NCBI GenBank assembly: GCA_964058845.1 | Contig: CAXKVR010000041.1 | Location: forward strand, 33,389 to 97,388 | DNA length: 64,000 nt | Origin: Carex sylvatica | Lineage: Eukaryota; Streptophyta; Magnoliopsida; Poales; Cyperaceae | Reading direction: 5' to 3' | In this document: positions 9,811 to 21,042 of the stretch, in pieces | How positions within the stretch are numbered: position 1 is the stretch's first letter | Layout of the letters: every line of letters starts with the position of its first letter | Translations under genes and position numbers: made by a program | Notes under the pieces: generated by a model | Told to the model about the DNA's origin: nothing | Seen by the model: the letters and a program-made list of their open reading frames with translations, nothing else | Database searches by the model: none

Positions 9811-10870
9811 TAAAATAATTTATAAATCTACACCTTAGTATGCTAGATTTTAAAATTTATTCAAATCGGAGATTAAATCGCCGGTTTCATATATAACTTT
9901 TTAACTTTTTGCACAAAAAAAATTTCGGTTCTAGTCAGTCTAAAATCGAAGATTAACCGGTTCTAATTTTTTTTTTTTAATCGGTTCTACGAAAATATTT
10001 TCAGAAATATCAGATGAGCAACTGTTTTCTCACGGGATTGAATTAAATGAGTGCGTATCTTCTGAGATATCTCAACTTTAATTTTGCATGACCGACGTGT
10101 CCGGTTCCTATTCGAGGGTAGCGCAGGGCCCAGTATTATTGAGCTTTGAGATTCGTGTAGACTGTATTTGAGCGGTTTAGATTTTCCAAAAAGTCACGCA
10201 AAATTTGAGATATCTCAGAGGATACGAATTCGAATTAAATGGGGATACGTAGTAGAAGATTTTATGTACCTGGATTGGTATGCCTTTCTATGTGCTCTGT
10301 AACTGACAACGTTAAAGTGTATTGAAGTATTGTGAATGGATGGTATAAATCACATGCAGAGTCACTCAAATTCATTATCATTTGTACAACGATTAAATAT
10401 AAATACATTATATGAAAATCATTACTATGCACAAATGCACAATCCAATAATTAGAATTAAATTAATATGGCACTAAAGTCGCATTATGAAAAGAAATATA
10501 TGTATAAATTTTTCAGCTATGTATGAAAAAGAAATACCATCCATTCACAGAAAACATAGAAGGGCATACTAATACAGGTACATAAAATCTGTTATTAGGT
10601 ATCTCCTTTTAAATCCATCCCGTTGCTCATCTAAAATTTCTTACAATATTCTTTTAGAACCGATTAAAAAAACAAAAAAAAAAACTTAGAATCGGAAATT
10701 TAATCTCTGATTCGATCTGGAAATCGGATATTTAATCTTTAATTTCAGACTGTCTATAACTGAAAATTTTATTTGAAGAAAGTTTGTATTGAAAATGGAG
10801 ATTTAATTTCTGGATTGGAAAAATTTTGAAATCCAGCACATCAAGATATAGATTTGTAAATTATTTATTA
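9811..10870. mobile_element. Long fold-back element
   Basis: The left arm (AATTTATAAATCTACACC...) pairs with the right arm end (...GATATAGATTTGTAAATT). Pairing continues inward through TCGGTTCTA/TAGAACCGA, GATGAGCAAC/GTTGCTCATC, GAGATATCTC/GGTATCTCC, then ATTTTATGTACCTG/CAGGTACATAAAAT and GTGAATGGATGGTAT/ATACCATCCATTCAC near the centre. The whole stretch is therefore one nested hairpin with small spacers. It is non-coding and the superfamily is undetermined. Confidence 0.7.
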
Positions 10871-10925
10871 ATTTTGAATATTTATAAAATATTCAGAAAA
10901 ATTTATAAAGAGGATGACAAAAAAA

Positions 10926-11224
10926 TGAATATCAATTTCTTTCGTCTTATCCTCGGTTATAATTATGTTTTACTATTGCATGCAATCACAAATTCTTGTA
11001 GTGATAGTATATATATGTTCTCCAAATAATCAACAATTCCACTAATCAACAATCAACAATGACTATGTTTTATTTTTTATCCAATTTGATATTCAAGCCG
11101 TTGGACTCTGTATCTTTAATTGTTACATATGTCAAGTCAATTATATGAGAGAGAATTAGTCTAATAAAATCAATTTAGTTGTCTCTTGCTCTTTCTCCTC
11201 TTCTCAACTCTAAAAACTTCAACA
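10926..11224 (+). mobile_element. Copia LTR copy 1, about 300 bp
   Basis: This begins TGAATATCAATTTCTTTCG and ends CTTCAACA. It is followed by AATTGATATGAGAG, a mutated form of the TGGTATCAGAGC primer-binding site for initiator-Met tRNA. It matches 13,261-13,556 along its whole length, including TTCTTGTAGTGATA, ATCAACAATGACTATGTT and CTCTTCTCAACTCTA. It is the 5' LTR of a decayed copia element. Confidence 0.65.
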
Positions 11225-11660
11225 AATTGATATGAGAGTCACTTATCGCCAATAGTCCGATTGGCATTTCTAGGGTTCAGATCAAATAGGTACCCTATCA
11301 AGTCATATATATAAAAATAATAATATTCATCAAACAGGTACCAATAAAATGGGTTACCCAACATCCAAAAAAATTTCATTCCAATAATTATAGGAATAAA
11401 AGTTACAAGAATATTAACCAGACGGTATGAAAACCTAGGACTCGATCAGACTCAAGAAATTGTACATTTTTTTGCAATTATTGTCATAAAAATGGCCACA
11501 TCTCATTGAATTGTAGATTTAGGAAGAGATCGAAATAACAAATCAAAGTTTATTTGGGTTTGTAAATCTCAACAAAACTAGAGTCCTGACTAAATAATCT
11601 CCCTCTTTCATTCGATTTGACAAATAAAAAAAGGGGAGACAATCAAACAAGTATTGTTTA
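11225..11660 (+). pseudogene. Copia gag remnant with zinc knuckle
   Basis: After the primer-site-like sequence lies a decayed leader and gag. At 11473-11514 one frame reads CNYCHKNGHISLNC, a CX2CX4HX4C nucleic-acid-binding knuckle typical of copia gag. A purine-rich AAAAAAAGGGGAGACA at about 11628-11643 resembles a polypurine tract. Stops and missing pol domains show that the element is internally deleted. Confidence 0.6.
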
Positions 11661-12854
11661 AAGAAAATGCTTGATTTCATTGGTAATAAATGGTAACTTA
11701 AATAAGACTTGTGTTAGCTTAAATTATTTGCATTGAATGATCAAATGTCTACATCTTGACTTACAATTAGGGATGTTGACTAGACAGCATAGCAACCACC
11801 TAAATCGTTTATTCTATTACGATCTATATTCATATAATTAATTATATCTTTTCTATAGTCGATAGTTGGAAAATTCTTAATAACAGCCAAGTATGTCATA
11901 AGAGCTATACAAAGAAAGAATAATCTAAAAATATGTATCTTCATTCTTATAATATGCACGTAGATGTCATGATCTGTCAATGACTATGATTGAAAAAATA
12001 AATTTCAGATTTAATATCAACCCTCCAATTAAATAATTTCTCTTTTTATTAAATGTATTTTTTTAAGTATAAATTTCTAAATTTAGTTAGAAACATACTC
12101 GACACACATACTAAAAACACAATATGTTACTATAGTTGAATAGATAATAAAATTGGAGAGAAGATTAATTTTTTCATTTTCTTATTTCTCCTCTCCAGCT
12201 ATCTTTCATTATTTATTTTTTTATTTAAGAATCATGACGGATGATCAATTTATTTCTAAGAATATTAATTACTGATATCTTCTAAAAATATTTTATCAAC
12301 ATTTGATATCTCCAAAGTTAATACATTACTCAATTTAAGCTATAATGAATCATTTTACAATTTTACTTCTTTAATTTTGATAAGATAAAATATTCTTTTT
12401 TATTAGTATGTTTAGGTTCGTTCTTAGTTTTAGTTATTAATTATATGGAGAACATATATTGAGAATGAATTTTAGTAACATTAACTATAGATAGTGTCAT
12501 AAAATAGAGCAACTAATTTATTAATGTAAATTCACTTTTACTAAATATTTTTTGTCCTTTTGGTTTTGACTATGGGATGTATATATTTGTACAAGTCATT
12601 TGTTTTTTTTTTTTTAATCAAATATCTTTACTTGTATCGAAGTTTGAAATTAAAATTGTAAATCAAACTGTTAATTTATTTCATTTTATAATATATTTAT
12701 GTTGCAACACACAGTATGATACTAGTTTAGAATTATACTCTTCTATTCCATTTGATATCCCGTATTAATTGTGATTTCCGAGATTGAGCAATAACCTCAT
12801 GAGTTATATATCTAGCAACAGGAGGACTCGATTTGAACAGACCCACGCACACAA
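11661..12854. other. AT-rich intergenic
   Basis: No gene, RNA or clear repeat was recognised in this stretch. Confidence 0.4.
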
Positions 12855-13165
12855 TTAGATAGAAGGAAACTGTTTTGCTGTTTAACCTTCGTAATTCGAT
12901 TATCCATTACATAACCATTACATTTTGCAGTAGAAAATAACTAAATAAGATATTCCCAAGAGCCTAGACTTACACATAATAATATTCCTTTTTTTATGGC
13001 GCCACGTGAAAAACTTGAATCCGCACATGGAAAGGAATTTGTTGTTTAAACGAGCTAGAGCTGGTATAGGGACCCGCACATTCATTAAATATATATCCAC
13101 CATTTCTATTGAAGTTACCGGGAAACTTCTTTTTTTGTCTGTGGTGACATTATATATATGTTTGG
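12855..13165 (-). repeat. Third copy of the DUF4220 upstream region
   Basis: This copy reads TAGATAGAAGGAAACTG, TTACATTTTGCAGTAGAAAA, then GCGCCACGTGAAAAACTTG (G-box at 13003-13008) and GTCTGTGGTGACATTATATA, in the same order as 5,930-6,237. No DUF4220 coding sequence is attached, so this is an orphan promoter-like fragment. Confidence 0.75.
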
Positions 13166-13260
13166 CAAATGATGCCTTACAGCCCACAAACACACTGTAT
13201 AAACAGACCCACACACACTATACACAAACAATTAATTTTAAAAATATAATAACAAAAAAG

Positions 13261-13556
13261 TGAATATCAATTTCTTTGTGCTTATCCTCGGTTATGGTCA
13301 TGTTTTACCTTGCATATACTGATATTCTTGTAGTGATAATACATATATGTTCACAAAATAATCAACAATTCAACTAATGAACGATCAACAATGACTATGT
13401 TATGTTTTAACGCAAATTGTTAATTATTCAGGACCGCTGTGTTTTGTATCTTTAATTGTTGAATATGTCAAGACTATTATAGGAGAGAGAAATAGTCTAA
13501 TGAAATCAATTTAGTTCTCTCTCTTTATTCTCTTCTCAACTCTAGAAACTATAACA
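13261..13556 (+). mobile_element. Copia LTR copy 2, about 296 bp
   Basis: This begins TGAATATCAATTTCTTTG and ends AACTATAACA. It is followed by AATTGATATCAGAGC, a near-perfect initiator-Met primer-binding site. It is homologous to 10,926-11,224, so the region has LTR-internal-LTR-internal order. Confidence 0.7.
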
Positions 13557-13900
13557 AATTGATATCAGAGCTACTTATCGTTGATATCTAGGGTTCAGAT
13601 CAGAGTCTGCTGCTGTTGAAGGTTTACTGTTGTTCTCCATTCATCGCTCGTTATTTATTTGTTGAGCCCACTAACATCTGCCGTTAGATCGAGTTTATAT
13701 CAAGGTAGGTACAACTATTATATTTTGGATAGCCCACTCCGATCTGCACCCATGCATGGATCATGGTTTTACTTGATGTTTATGGGCCGTCCATTCAGAT
13801 CCGTGACTCATATTAAAAAGGATCATTTTCAACGGATTCCAGTTGATTTATTAAGAGGCAGAAATTGCCGCAAGAAGTAAACATGGCGACCCTTGAAATA
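13557..13900 (+). mobile_element. Copia leader remnant
   Basis: The primer-binding site is followed by CTACTTATCGTTGATATC and TAGGGTTCAGATCAGAG, which have partners after the other two LTR ends (11,240 and 16,180). A short open frame at 13,659-13,880 has no recognisable domain and I do not call it a gene. Confidence 0.5.
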
Positions 13901-15090
13901 ATAGGGGTACATTTAGCTAAAGAGAAAAGAAAAAAATTTCCTTTTATTTTCTAAAATAAGTAATTTAGGTACAAAGAAAATAAACTTGATTTTGTTTCTA
14001 GATTTTGAAGAAGATTATAATACTATTGTGCCCGTGTGTTGCAACGTAGACATATTATAAGATTGAATATAATATAAAGAATTTTTTTTATTTTGCATTC
14101 ACACAAAATTAAGAAAAAATATATTTAAATGAAAATAAAATACACAAATGAAAAAAATATCAAAAAAAATAAATAGCAATAAAAGAAACCACAACAAATT
14201 AAAAATATAGATCAAATATAACATTAAAAAAAATTTGAAGTATGATTGCGATTTAATAACTAATTTCTCCACAATCAAGACAAATCATTAAATGATTTAG
14301 AAGAAAAATGATATGTAAAGAAACAAAATTGAGATAAGATATAACTAAATGATTCAAATAAAGATTTTCTCCACATATATTCTTGATAAAAATTATTTTA
14401 ACGATGAAAATTTATCTACATATCATTTCTCTTCATGAAAATTCTAAATATTCTTCATTTTCTTTTCAGGTCAAAAATATATGATTATTTTCATCAGCAC
14501 AAGATATGTTATTCATCTATTCATAAAGATACAGTAGTCCTAAACAAAATATGAAGAGATATGATTGTTTCTATTTTCATTATCGAAACGATAAAGAAAG
14601 AGGAGAAATAAAATGGAGGAAACGAAGAAATAATAAAATAATTTAATTCTAGGAATCAGAGATAATTATAAAGAGAAATAAAGAAACGGATCGCTAGAGA
14701 TTTGTTTAATTTTAATTGTGGTAAACCATTTGGGGTGAAAACGGAGCGGATATAACAAACTATATGTATCCGTTTTTGGATTTTTTCCCATATTGAAAAA
14801 ATATCTGGATCCAAATTCGGATATTATCCTGATATAGAGCAAATTCAAAAATGGATAATCTGAATCCGTTTTCAGCACTACAAATTATGTAGCAGTTTGT
14901 GTGGCGAGTATATTTTTAACTAATTTAGATCGACTTCTACTAATAAAATAAATATATTTAATCAAAAGAAGATAGATTTTGTGATTGGAGTACTGATATT
15001 TAATTGAAAAATTAATCTTTTAATCTCAGCTGTTGGTGGATCAAACTAACTATGTGTATAATATAAGAATAGAGAAATGGAGATGTAACG
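13901..15090. other. AT-rich intergenic
   Basis: No gene is seen. The sequence AAATTGAGATAAGATATAAC at about 14,330 recurs at 15,197, at the LINE insertion point. Around 14,750-14,870 there are repeated GGATCC and GGATAATCTGAATCCG motifs like those of hAT subterminal regions, but no boundaries. Confidence 0.35.
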
Positions 15091-15109
15091 GCTAATTGTA
15101 TTTTTCGTT

Positions 15110-15155
15110 CTTTGTATGCAGCCAATCAACGGTCCTGTAATAAAGAAGGGGCCAC
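15110..15155 (+). pseudogene. Relic of a jacalin first-half exon
   Basis: A splice-acceptor-like TTTGTATGCAG is followed by codons for PINGPVIKKGP. This matches the beginning of the lectin exons at 60,522 (PTGPIIKKEP) and 62,308 (ATGPIIKKGP), including the TATGCAG acceptor. About 33 coding bases survive, then the sequence joins a copia LTR tail. It is a captured or transposed fragment of the lectin gene family 40 kb away. Confidence 0.65.
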
Positions 15156-15159
15156 CAAA

Positions 15160-15197
15160 TCGAATCTTTTGCTCTTTGTCCTCTTCTCAACTCAAAA
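15160..15197 (+). mobile_element. Copia LTR copy 3, tail only
   Basis: TTTTGCTCTTTGTCCTCTTC and TCAACTC match the last part of the LTRs at 11.2 and 13.5 kb. The LTR end is separated from its leader (16,157 on) by the LINE fragment. Confidence 0.55.
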
Positions 15198-16156
15198 TTG
15201 AGATAAGATATAACTAAAAAGGGGAGACACACCACAAAAAATGGAGGTTCTAAAGGGTACAGAAGTAGTATTGGTAGACGGTTCATGGGACACCACAAAT
15301 GGGGCAGGGTGGGGTTTAACTGGTTACAATATAGAGGGGACACTAAAGACAGTTAAATATGGGGCAGTACAGGCAGTGGATGCCTTGCAAGCGGAGGCAG
15401 AAGGGGTATTGCAAGCTTTCAGGCATATAGAGGAAATAAGAACAGCCCAACCAACAACAAAATTTACAATCTTTTCTGATTGCCAAATCTTAGTCAAGGC
15501 AGTCCAACAAAATTCAATTGAAGAATTACCGGCTTGGAGAACAGCGAGCATTGTGGCAGAATGTGGCAGACAATACCAAGCTTGTAAGGAATACACAACT
15601 CTGAAAAAAACAGCAAGGGAAGCATTGCAAGACCCTCACCAACTGGCAAATTGGGCTAGAAGAACGCGGCAGTTCTTTTATGGCACCGGAAATGAGGCAA
15701 CAACACTCAATTTCAACTTAAAGGCAGAGTTAGACATGCAATACTTTGCCTGGAAGGGACCGAATGTAGAAGATTGAAGAATTTGCAACAGCCTCCAAGT
15801 CTTACTGGCATGAAAGTAGGCTCCATTGGAGGGTACAGGGCAGCATAGAACAAAACTGGTAATAGAATATCAGACTGTCAGAAGAGGGGATGGGTTTTCT
15901 TACAAAATTCCCCTCATGCGTTTCGCTTTTCACAAAAAGGAAAAGAGCAGTAGTTTAAGTAACTCTACATTTAAGTTTAAGTAGGTGCTGTTAATTTTAA
16001 ATAAATATTTATTCTTCACTTTTAGTTTTTAGGTAGATGCACTGTAGTAGCAGACTTTTTGTTTTTTGTTTTTTCGCTTTCTACAATGTATGGTCTCAAG
16101 TACTTTGGCTTTCAATAAAATACACCTAAGGGTTTTTCTCAAAAAAAAAAAAAAAA
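15198..16156 (+). mobile_element. LINE 3' fragment with poly(A) tail
   Basis: An insertion of about 960 bp sits between the LTR tail and its leader. It contains an RNase H-like open frame (15,241-15,777), a 3' untranslated region of about 360 bases and a terminal run of A residues at about 16,141-16,156. This is what a 5'-truncated non-LTR retrotransposon insertion looks like. A target duplication could not be fixed. Confidence 0.7.
15241..15777 (+). pseudogene. RNase H-like domain of a truncated LINE
   Basis: The 178-codon open frame shows the RVT_3-type RNase H fold motifs: VDGSWD with the first catalytic Asp near residue 13, QAEAEGVLQAF with the catalytic Glu near residue 52, and FSDCQILV with the next Asp near residue 79. 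The C-terminal part (NWARRTRQFF) roughly fits the family end, but the usual final Asp motif is not clear. The upstream reverse transcriptase is absent. The ATG is simply the first in the surviving frame, so this is a mobile-element remnant and not a host gene. Confidence 0.7.
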
Positions 16157-16500
16157 GCTCTAACAAATTACAATCAGAGCGACTTATAATCGTCGATAGT
16201 CCGATCGGCAGTTCCAGGATTCAATCTGCTCTGCTTTCTGTGTGGACCATGACCACTGTGAGCCGCAATAATTCCTATTTTGGTGCGTGACTCTCATCTG
16301 GTGGATCATGCCAAATCCTTGGTAGACCACACCGTTGTTCTCCTGTGTGCTGCGCCAACACCAAGGCAGGATGTTGTTGTGGTCCACGACAACACCAATC
16401 TGTTATTTGTTCTGGACTTCTGGGTGTTTAGTACACCACACAAACACCAGCGACAAAGGGTCATGTGTTGTGGTCTGCAGTGAACCAGGCTATGACCAGA
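16157..16500 (+). mobile_element. Leader of copia copy 3
   Basis: GCTCTAACAAATTACAATCAGAGC followed by GACTTATAATCGTCGATAGTCCGATCGGCAG is homologous to the primer-site and leader at 11,216-11,270 and 13,546-13,600. Overlapping short open frames in this piece show no domain. Confidence 0.5.
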
Positions 16501-17509
16501 ACTGGTCTTATTATTTTAAATTATTTGGCTAAAACAAATTTTTTAATTTTGTGTCAATTTTTTTTATTTAGAAATGGGAGATTTGTGGATTGGGGGTTGA
16601 AGAACTTCACTGGATGTGTCCAGAAAGGAGGATATTGGGAAATATGATGGGAAAATAAGTTATGTACTTTTGCAAATGCAAATTGCAATTATATAAGAAG
16701 TATCAAGAATGCCACTTTGGTAGAGAAAATTTAATTGATGCATTGACGGATATATAAGAAGTAGAGAGATGGATAATAAGGTACTCTCTATTATTTAATT
16801 TTGTTTGAGTAATTCAATAATGGAAGAGCTCATATTGGAAATTGGAGAACATCTACATGAAGAAGTCTCTCATCAATTAATTGCGAGAGGTTGAAGGTAC
16901 ATAAATTACCCATTGACACCCCTAACTCCAGCACTACCGGAATATTTTAATTTTGATTAATCTAAAAATAAACGTCAATTCGATGTGCATTGGACACCCT
17001 GACATTTAATTGACAACCTGTTGATTCCAAAGTGGCTGTGTTATGCTTGTTACAACAAATTTGGGGTTGATATATTTCTAGCAACAGATAGAGTAGGGAT
17101 TGATTTTAACTTCAGGGGAATAGCTCAGTGAAGGAATTTTTTTGATATTTTATTTTGTAGGGGTGTCTATACAACTTTTCCACATTTGGTTACTTTCATG
17201 AAAGAATCATTACGGAAATATAAAATTTTTGTACAGATCACGGAACATTTTTTTTAAATATAAAATTTGCATGCAACTCATGATTAGCCAGCTTTTTAGT
17301 TCTATTCGGAATCTGCTAATTAATTCAATGACCTCGAATTTGCATTTGAATACTCTTTTTTTTTTTTTTTAAATATGGATTCTCACATCGCTCGTGTACA
17401 GTATTCAAATGATTATAAAGTACACATCACATCATGTCAGAATCGGATACAATTATGATACATCAATCATACTTAATCTGACGCAGCTATCTTTTGTGGT
17501 CGACATCGT
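16501..17509. other. Intergenic
   Basis: AT-rich. No gene or clear repeat was recognised. Confidence 0.35.
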
Positions 17510-17745
17510 GAATTGTTCCCAAGCTCTGAGCTCGGATCCGTGTCCTCCGAGGTACCTGACTTAATACAATTGCAAACAACGGCCTAGATTTATTCTAAGC
17601 CAATACTTGCTCGGAATGACTCGGGAGGGTATCATTTGTGCTTTGCGATTGGTGTCAAGTTAAAAAACAATTTCAGACCATCCGATTCAATTGTACTCAG
17701 TCCGGTAACCTGAGGGGATTTGAATTCTTTGAGCTCTCCCCAACT
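17510..17745 (-). repeat. Inverted copy of the repeat at 300-745
   Basis: The reverse complement of 17,675-17,735 reads CCCCTCAGGTTACCGGACTG and AGTACAATTGAATCGGATGG, matching 440-485. The GGATCCGTGTCCTCC near 17,535 matches the inverted GGAGGATACGGATCC near 614. Confidence 0.5.
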
Positions 17746-18589
17746 TTTTATGCATTGCACTAAAAATATATATAAAATTAGTACTATTTAATAATTAATT
17801 TTCTTTAAGAAAAAATAAGCAAAACCCGAACGAAATTAGACGACCATCCGACTCTGACAAAACTTACCGCTCAACATGATATTCATATTAAAATGTGTTT
17901 GGAGACTAAAATTTATATTTTTTAAAATTTATTTACTATTTGTTTAGATAGACACAAAATAATTGTTTTCAAATGATAATGGACCATCCAAAATAAGAGT
18001 TACATGTCTCATGGTGGTTCCTAAGTCAGAAAGTGAAGACTACTTAAATACTTCTCACCTAATAGTTAAAGTCAAAAGTCTTTTGTGTACGTAGGAAGTT
18101 ATTAAGTTTGAAAGCAATAGAGTATCATGAGTATTAAAAGGTGAGCAACTTAAATAGTTCTCATCTTTATATTAAAATTAATTAGATGGCAATGCACAAA
18201 TCTCTATATCATATATGATGACTTAACCTCAACGTTCCTAGAAAAATATCTGAGAACTAATGAAGGGCCCAGACCAACCTATATATGTTAGCGGATGACT
18301 TTCACAAGAGAGTTTAATATCAGTTTTGAACTCATAAATCTAGCTAGTGTACTAATGCACCATAATACTGATATCATAAGTCATCAAATGTTAATTAAAC
18401 AAAACCTATATCTTAGTATTGTTAATTATTTTGCGTAATATGATTCCACATTTCCACAACACATTTTGCAACAAAAATGGTATATATCGAACACAAGTAA
18501 TCATTTTCTCAATCAGAAAAAGAGAAATATGGTTTAAGTTATCGCAGAGATTGGCGTAGTTTGATTTGGGCTAAAAAGACAAGCCCACA
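17746..18589. other. Intergenic with MITE relic
   Basis: At 17,880-17,960 the words ATTAAAATGTGTTTGGAGAC, TTTATATTTTTTAAAATT and TTTACTATTTGTTTAGAT resemble one arm of the inverted-repeat element at 48.1-48.5 kb. Nothing else was recognised. Confidence 0.35.
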
Positions 18590-18765
18590 AGGAAATGATT
18601 TTTGGGCCAAGTAGATTTAAAGACGTGGCATGTACTGCATATCTCTAATGAAATGATTTGAAATGATTTTCAGCCCAAGTAGCCGAAGATGTGGCACGGA
18701 GTGCGTATTCCGAAGGAAATGATTTTTGGGCCAACTAGATTCTAACAGTGCGTATCTCATAAATT
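18590..18765 (+). repeat. Imperfect tandem repeat, about 65-bp units
   Basis: The phrase GGAAATGATTTTTGGGCCAA, followed by a GTAGATT-type stretch, occurs at about 18,590 and 18,714. A variant (GAAATGATTTTCAGCCCAAG) lies between them at about 18,662. It is non-coding. Confidence 0.6.
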
Positions 18766-19582
18766 TGTATGGTATGTCTTAGATACATATATTTTTTGGA
18801 GCAGAGTTAGATTTTTGAATTATATATGGAGGTCAAATAAAAAGTTTATATTGAGAAGGGAATCAATTTACAATGTTTATGATATTTAATTTTACACTAA
18901 ATTATATAAAATAGTACATAAATACAAAATAAAAATAAAAATGAATATTAATTGACCCCATTCAATGTTCTTATTTAACTCATGTCCTCTTTAAATTTTG
19001 TGCTAATAAAACGAACGGTTCGGATCTCTCTCTATATGGTTGATATATCTATGTTTTTTGTTATTATAACAAGCAAAAATCATATTATCGGTTAAAAAAA
19101 AAATACTCTATCAGTACATAATTAACATATTATCGGTGAAAATATAAAATTTCTGCACAGATTATGAGATATTTTTTAAATCTAATGAACAAACAACTCT
19201 CCATAACGATCGGAGCAATTTTCGCCGATGCAAGCGTCAGTTCGCTTTTCAGTTTTCACTCGTTGAAAGAGCAGAGATATTTTAATTAAATGCGCACATG
19301 GTGCCACAAGCAGCGAGAATATATATATATCACCGCCCTTTATTTCGATACAATCACATAAGAACATTGTTATTAAAATCGGACTAAACCGAAGGGATGG
19401 ACCGGAATAAACCGAATCCGAAACAAAATCCGATTCGGTTCGAATAAAGGACCGAATATGTATACAGACCGGAAGAACGATTAAGACCGGAATATTTTAA
19501 TTTTGACAAACTTTAAAATATGTATCACAACTGCAGCCAATCTTTTTGTGTGAACTCAAATTTTTTATTTATTTTTAAAGTC
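18766..19582. other. Intergenic
   Basis: AT-rich. A patch at 19,380-19,500 repeats ACCGAA and GACCGGAAT-type words, as in hAT subterminal regions, but without boundaries. No gene is seen. Confidence 0.3.
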
Positions 19583-19728
19583 AGATGGCAACCAGCCACT
19601 GACAGAAATATTAGTAAATGATTTTTTTCTGCCACCTAAGGTTTATCAAGATTATAATTAGTCACCTGTTTCTTAGCTGGTAGAAACAAATCATTTTCTA
19701 ATATTTATGTGAGTGGCCGGTTGATTCA
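19583..19728. repeat. Short hairpin, about 65-bp arms
   Basis: CAACCAGCCACTGACAGAAA and TATTAGTAAATGATTTTTTT at the left pair with the inverted AAATCATTTTCTAATATTTA and GTGAGTGGCCGGTTG at the right. The element is probably a small MITE. Confidence 0.6.
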
Positions 19729-20329
19729 GTTTTTATCCGGTTTGATTCAGTACTTTTTTGGTTGTATATTTTTCTGAGTGGTGACTATTTCGATTTGATT
19801 GATTCAATTCTCGATTTGGTTTCATATAGTGCTTTTTTCGGTTGTACATTCCTTTGAGTGGAAGATGCCTTGTGCATAAGGATTCGATATGGTGTCGTCT
19901 GTTAGAAAGAACAAGACAAATTTACACACAGAGAAAAAATAATCATTAAGCTTTTACCATTACAATCAAGCAATGATGATTAAATATGTGTCCACAGAAT
20001 GCACAAACCCCTTTGTGTGTTTTTATTTATTTACAGCTAAATGCTTTCAAGAACACTCTGATATCATATAACAAAATAGCAATAATGAACAAAAATTTTA
20101 TGTAAATAAGAAATAAGTATCTGTTATGATAATAAGAAATAATTATGATATATATGATATCATATACCCCTTTGTGTGTTTTTATTATCTGTTATGATAA
20201 TAAGAAATAATTATTTACAAGTTTAAACTTACATTATTTACTTTTAATATTCTGCAAGAGATGTACACATCAATATTATAATTCATCATACATATCTATA
20301 TTCGAAATACACATCCACAAATTATATAG
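19729..20329. repeat. AT-rich stretch with local direct repeats
   Basis: CCCCTTTGTGTGTTTTTATT occurs at about 20,008 and 20,166, and CTGTTATGATAATAAGAAAT at about 20,122 and 20,188. No gene is seen. Confidence 0.5.
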
Positions 20330-20570
20330 AATATTCAACATACATACCTATAATTCAACAAACATTCAACACACATTCAACATAAACAACATGCATATAT
20401 ATTTATGCAACAAACATTCAAGTATTCAACAAATATTCAACATGAACAACATACATATATTTAAACATCCATAATTCAACAAATAATCAACATAAATAAC
20501 ATAAATAATTGTAAACGTCAGCAACATAATCAACATGAACAACATAAACAACATAATATTTGCTGATTTC
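20330..20570 (+). repeat. ATTCAACA-type tandem repeat
   Basis: Degenerate short units such as ATTCAACAAACATTCAACA and ACATAAACAACAT follow each other for about 240 bases. It is non-coding. Confidence 0.6.
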
Positions 20571-20769
20571 AACGTTAACACTTGGTATCCTCTACCAAAA
20601 TTAAAAAAAAAAAATTAAAAAAGCAAAAGAAAGTTCAAGGGGAACAAGCAGCCATAAGCTTCTATACTACATGGTTACCTTGCTCACCCAAAATAAAATA
20701 AAAAAGTTTAAAAGAAGAAACAAAGAATGTGATTACTGCTCCAGTTTCAGTCACCACCACCCTTGAAAC

Positions 20770-21042
20770 GTCAATTTCATAGATTTTAAATCTAGAAAAT
20801 ATTTATATCGATGAGGACAATAATACCGCTATAACAAGTTAACTATCTTCTATCGGTATACTACCAGGGGCCAATTGCAGAATGTTGGGGACATATCCTA
20901 TCGGTTCTGGAGGGCTGAACCAATAAAAGCATATTTCAACTTAGTAAACTTGCCACAACACCATTAGTCTATCGGATTCAGATCAAGATCGGTTCAAAAA
21001 GTTGGAAACTGAGCATTAGGAGATCCCATTTTTGTAGTAGTG
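20770..21042 (+). mobile_element. CACTA right terminus
   Basis: The stretch ends CCCATTTTTGTAGTAGTG at 21,042, the exact inverse of the common CACTACTACAAAAATGGG end. Upstream are several ATCGGTTC-type subterminal words (20,900-20,995), which also occur after the left end at 31,071. No transposase belongs to it here. Confidence 0.6.

Noticed and set aside
13659..13880. 73-codon open frame after copia LTR 2
   Set aside because: It lies in the retrotransposon leader and shows no gag or other motif.
17110..17140. tRNA-like start (GGGGAATAGCTCAGTGA)
   Set aside because: Only the D-arm-like beginning is present. No anticodon arm, T-arm (GGTTCGA) or acceptor partner follows.
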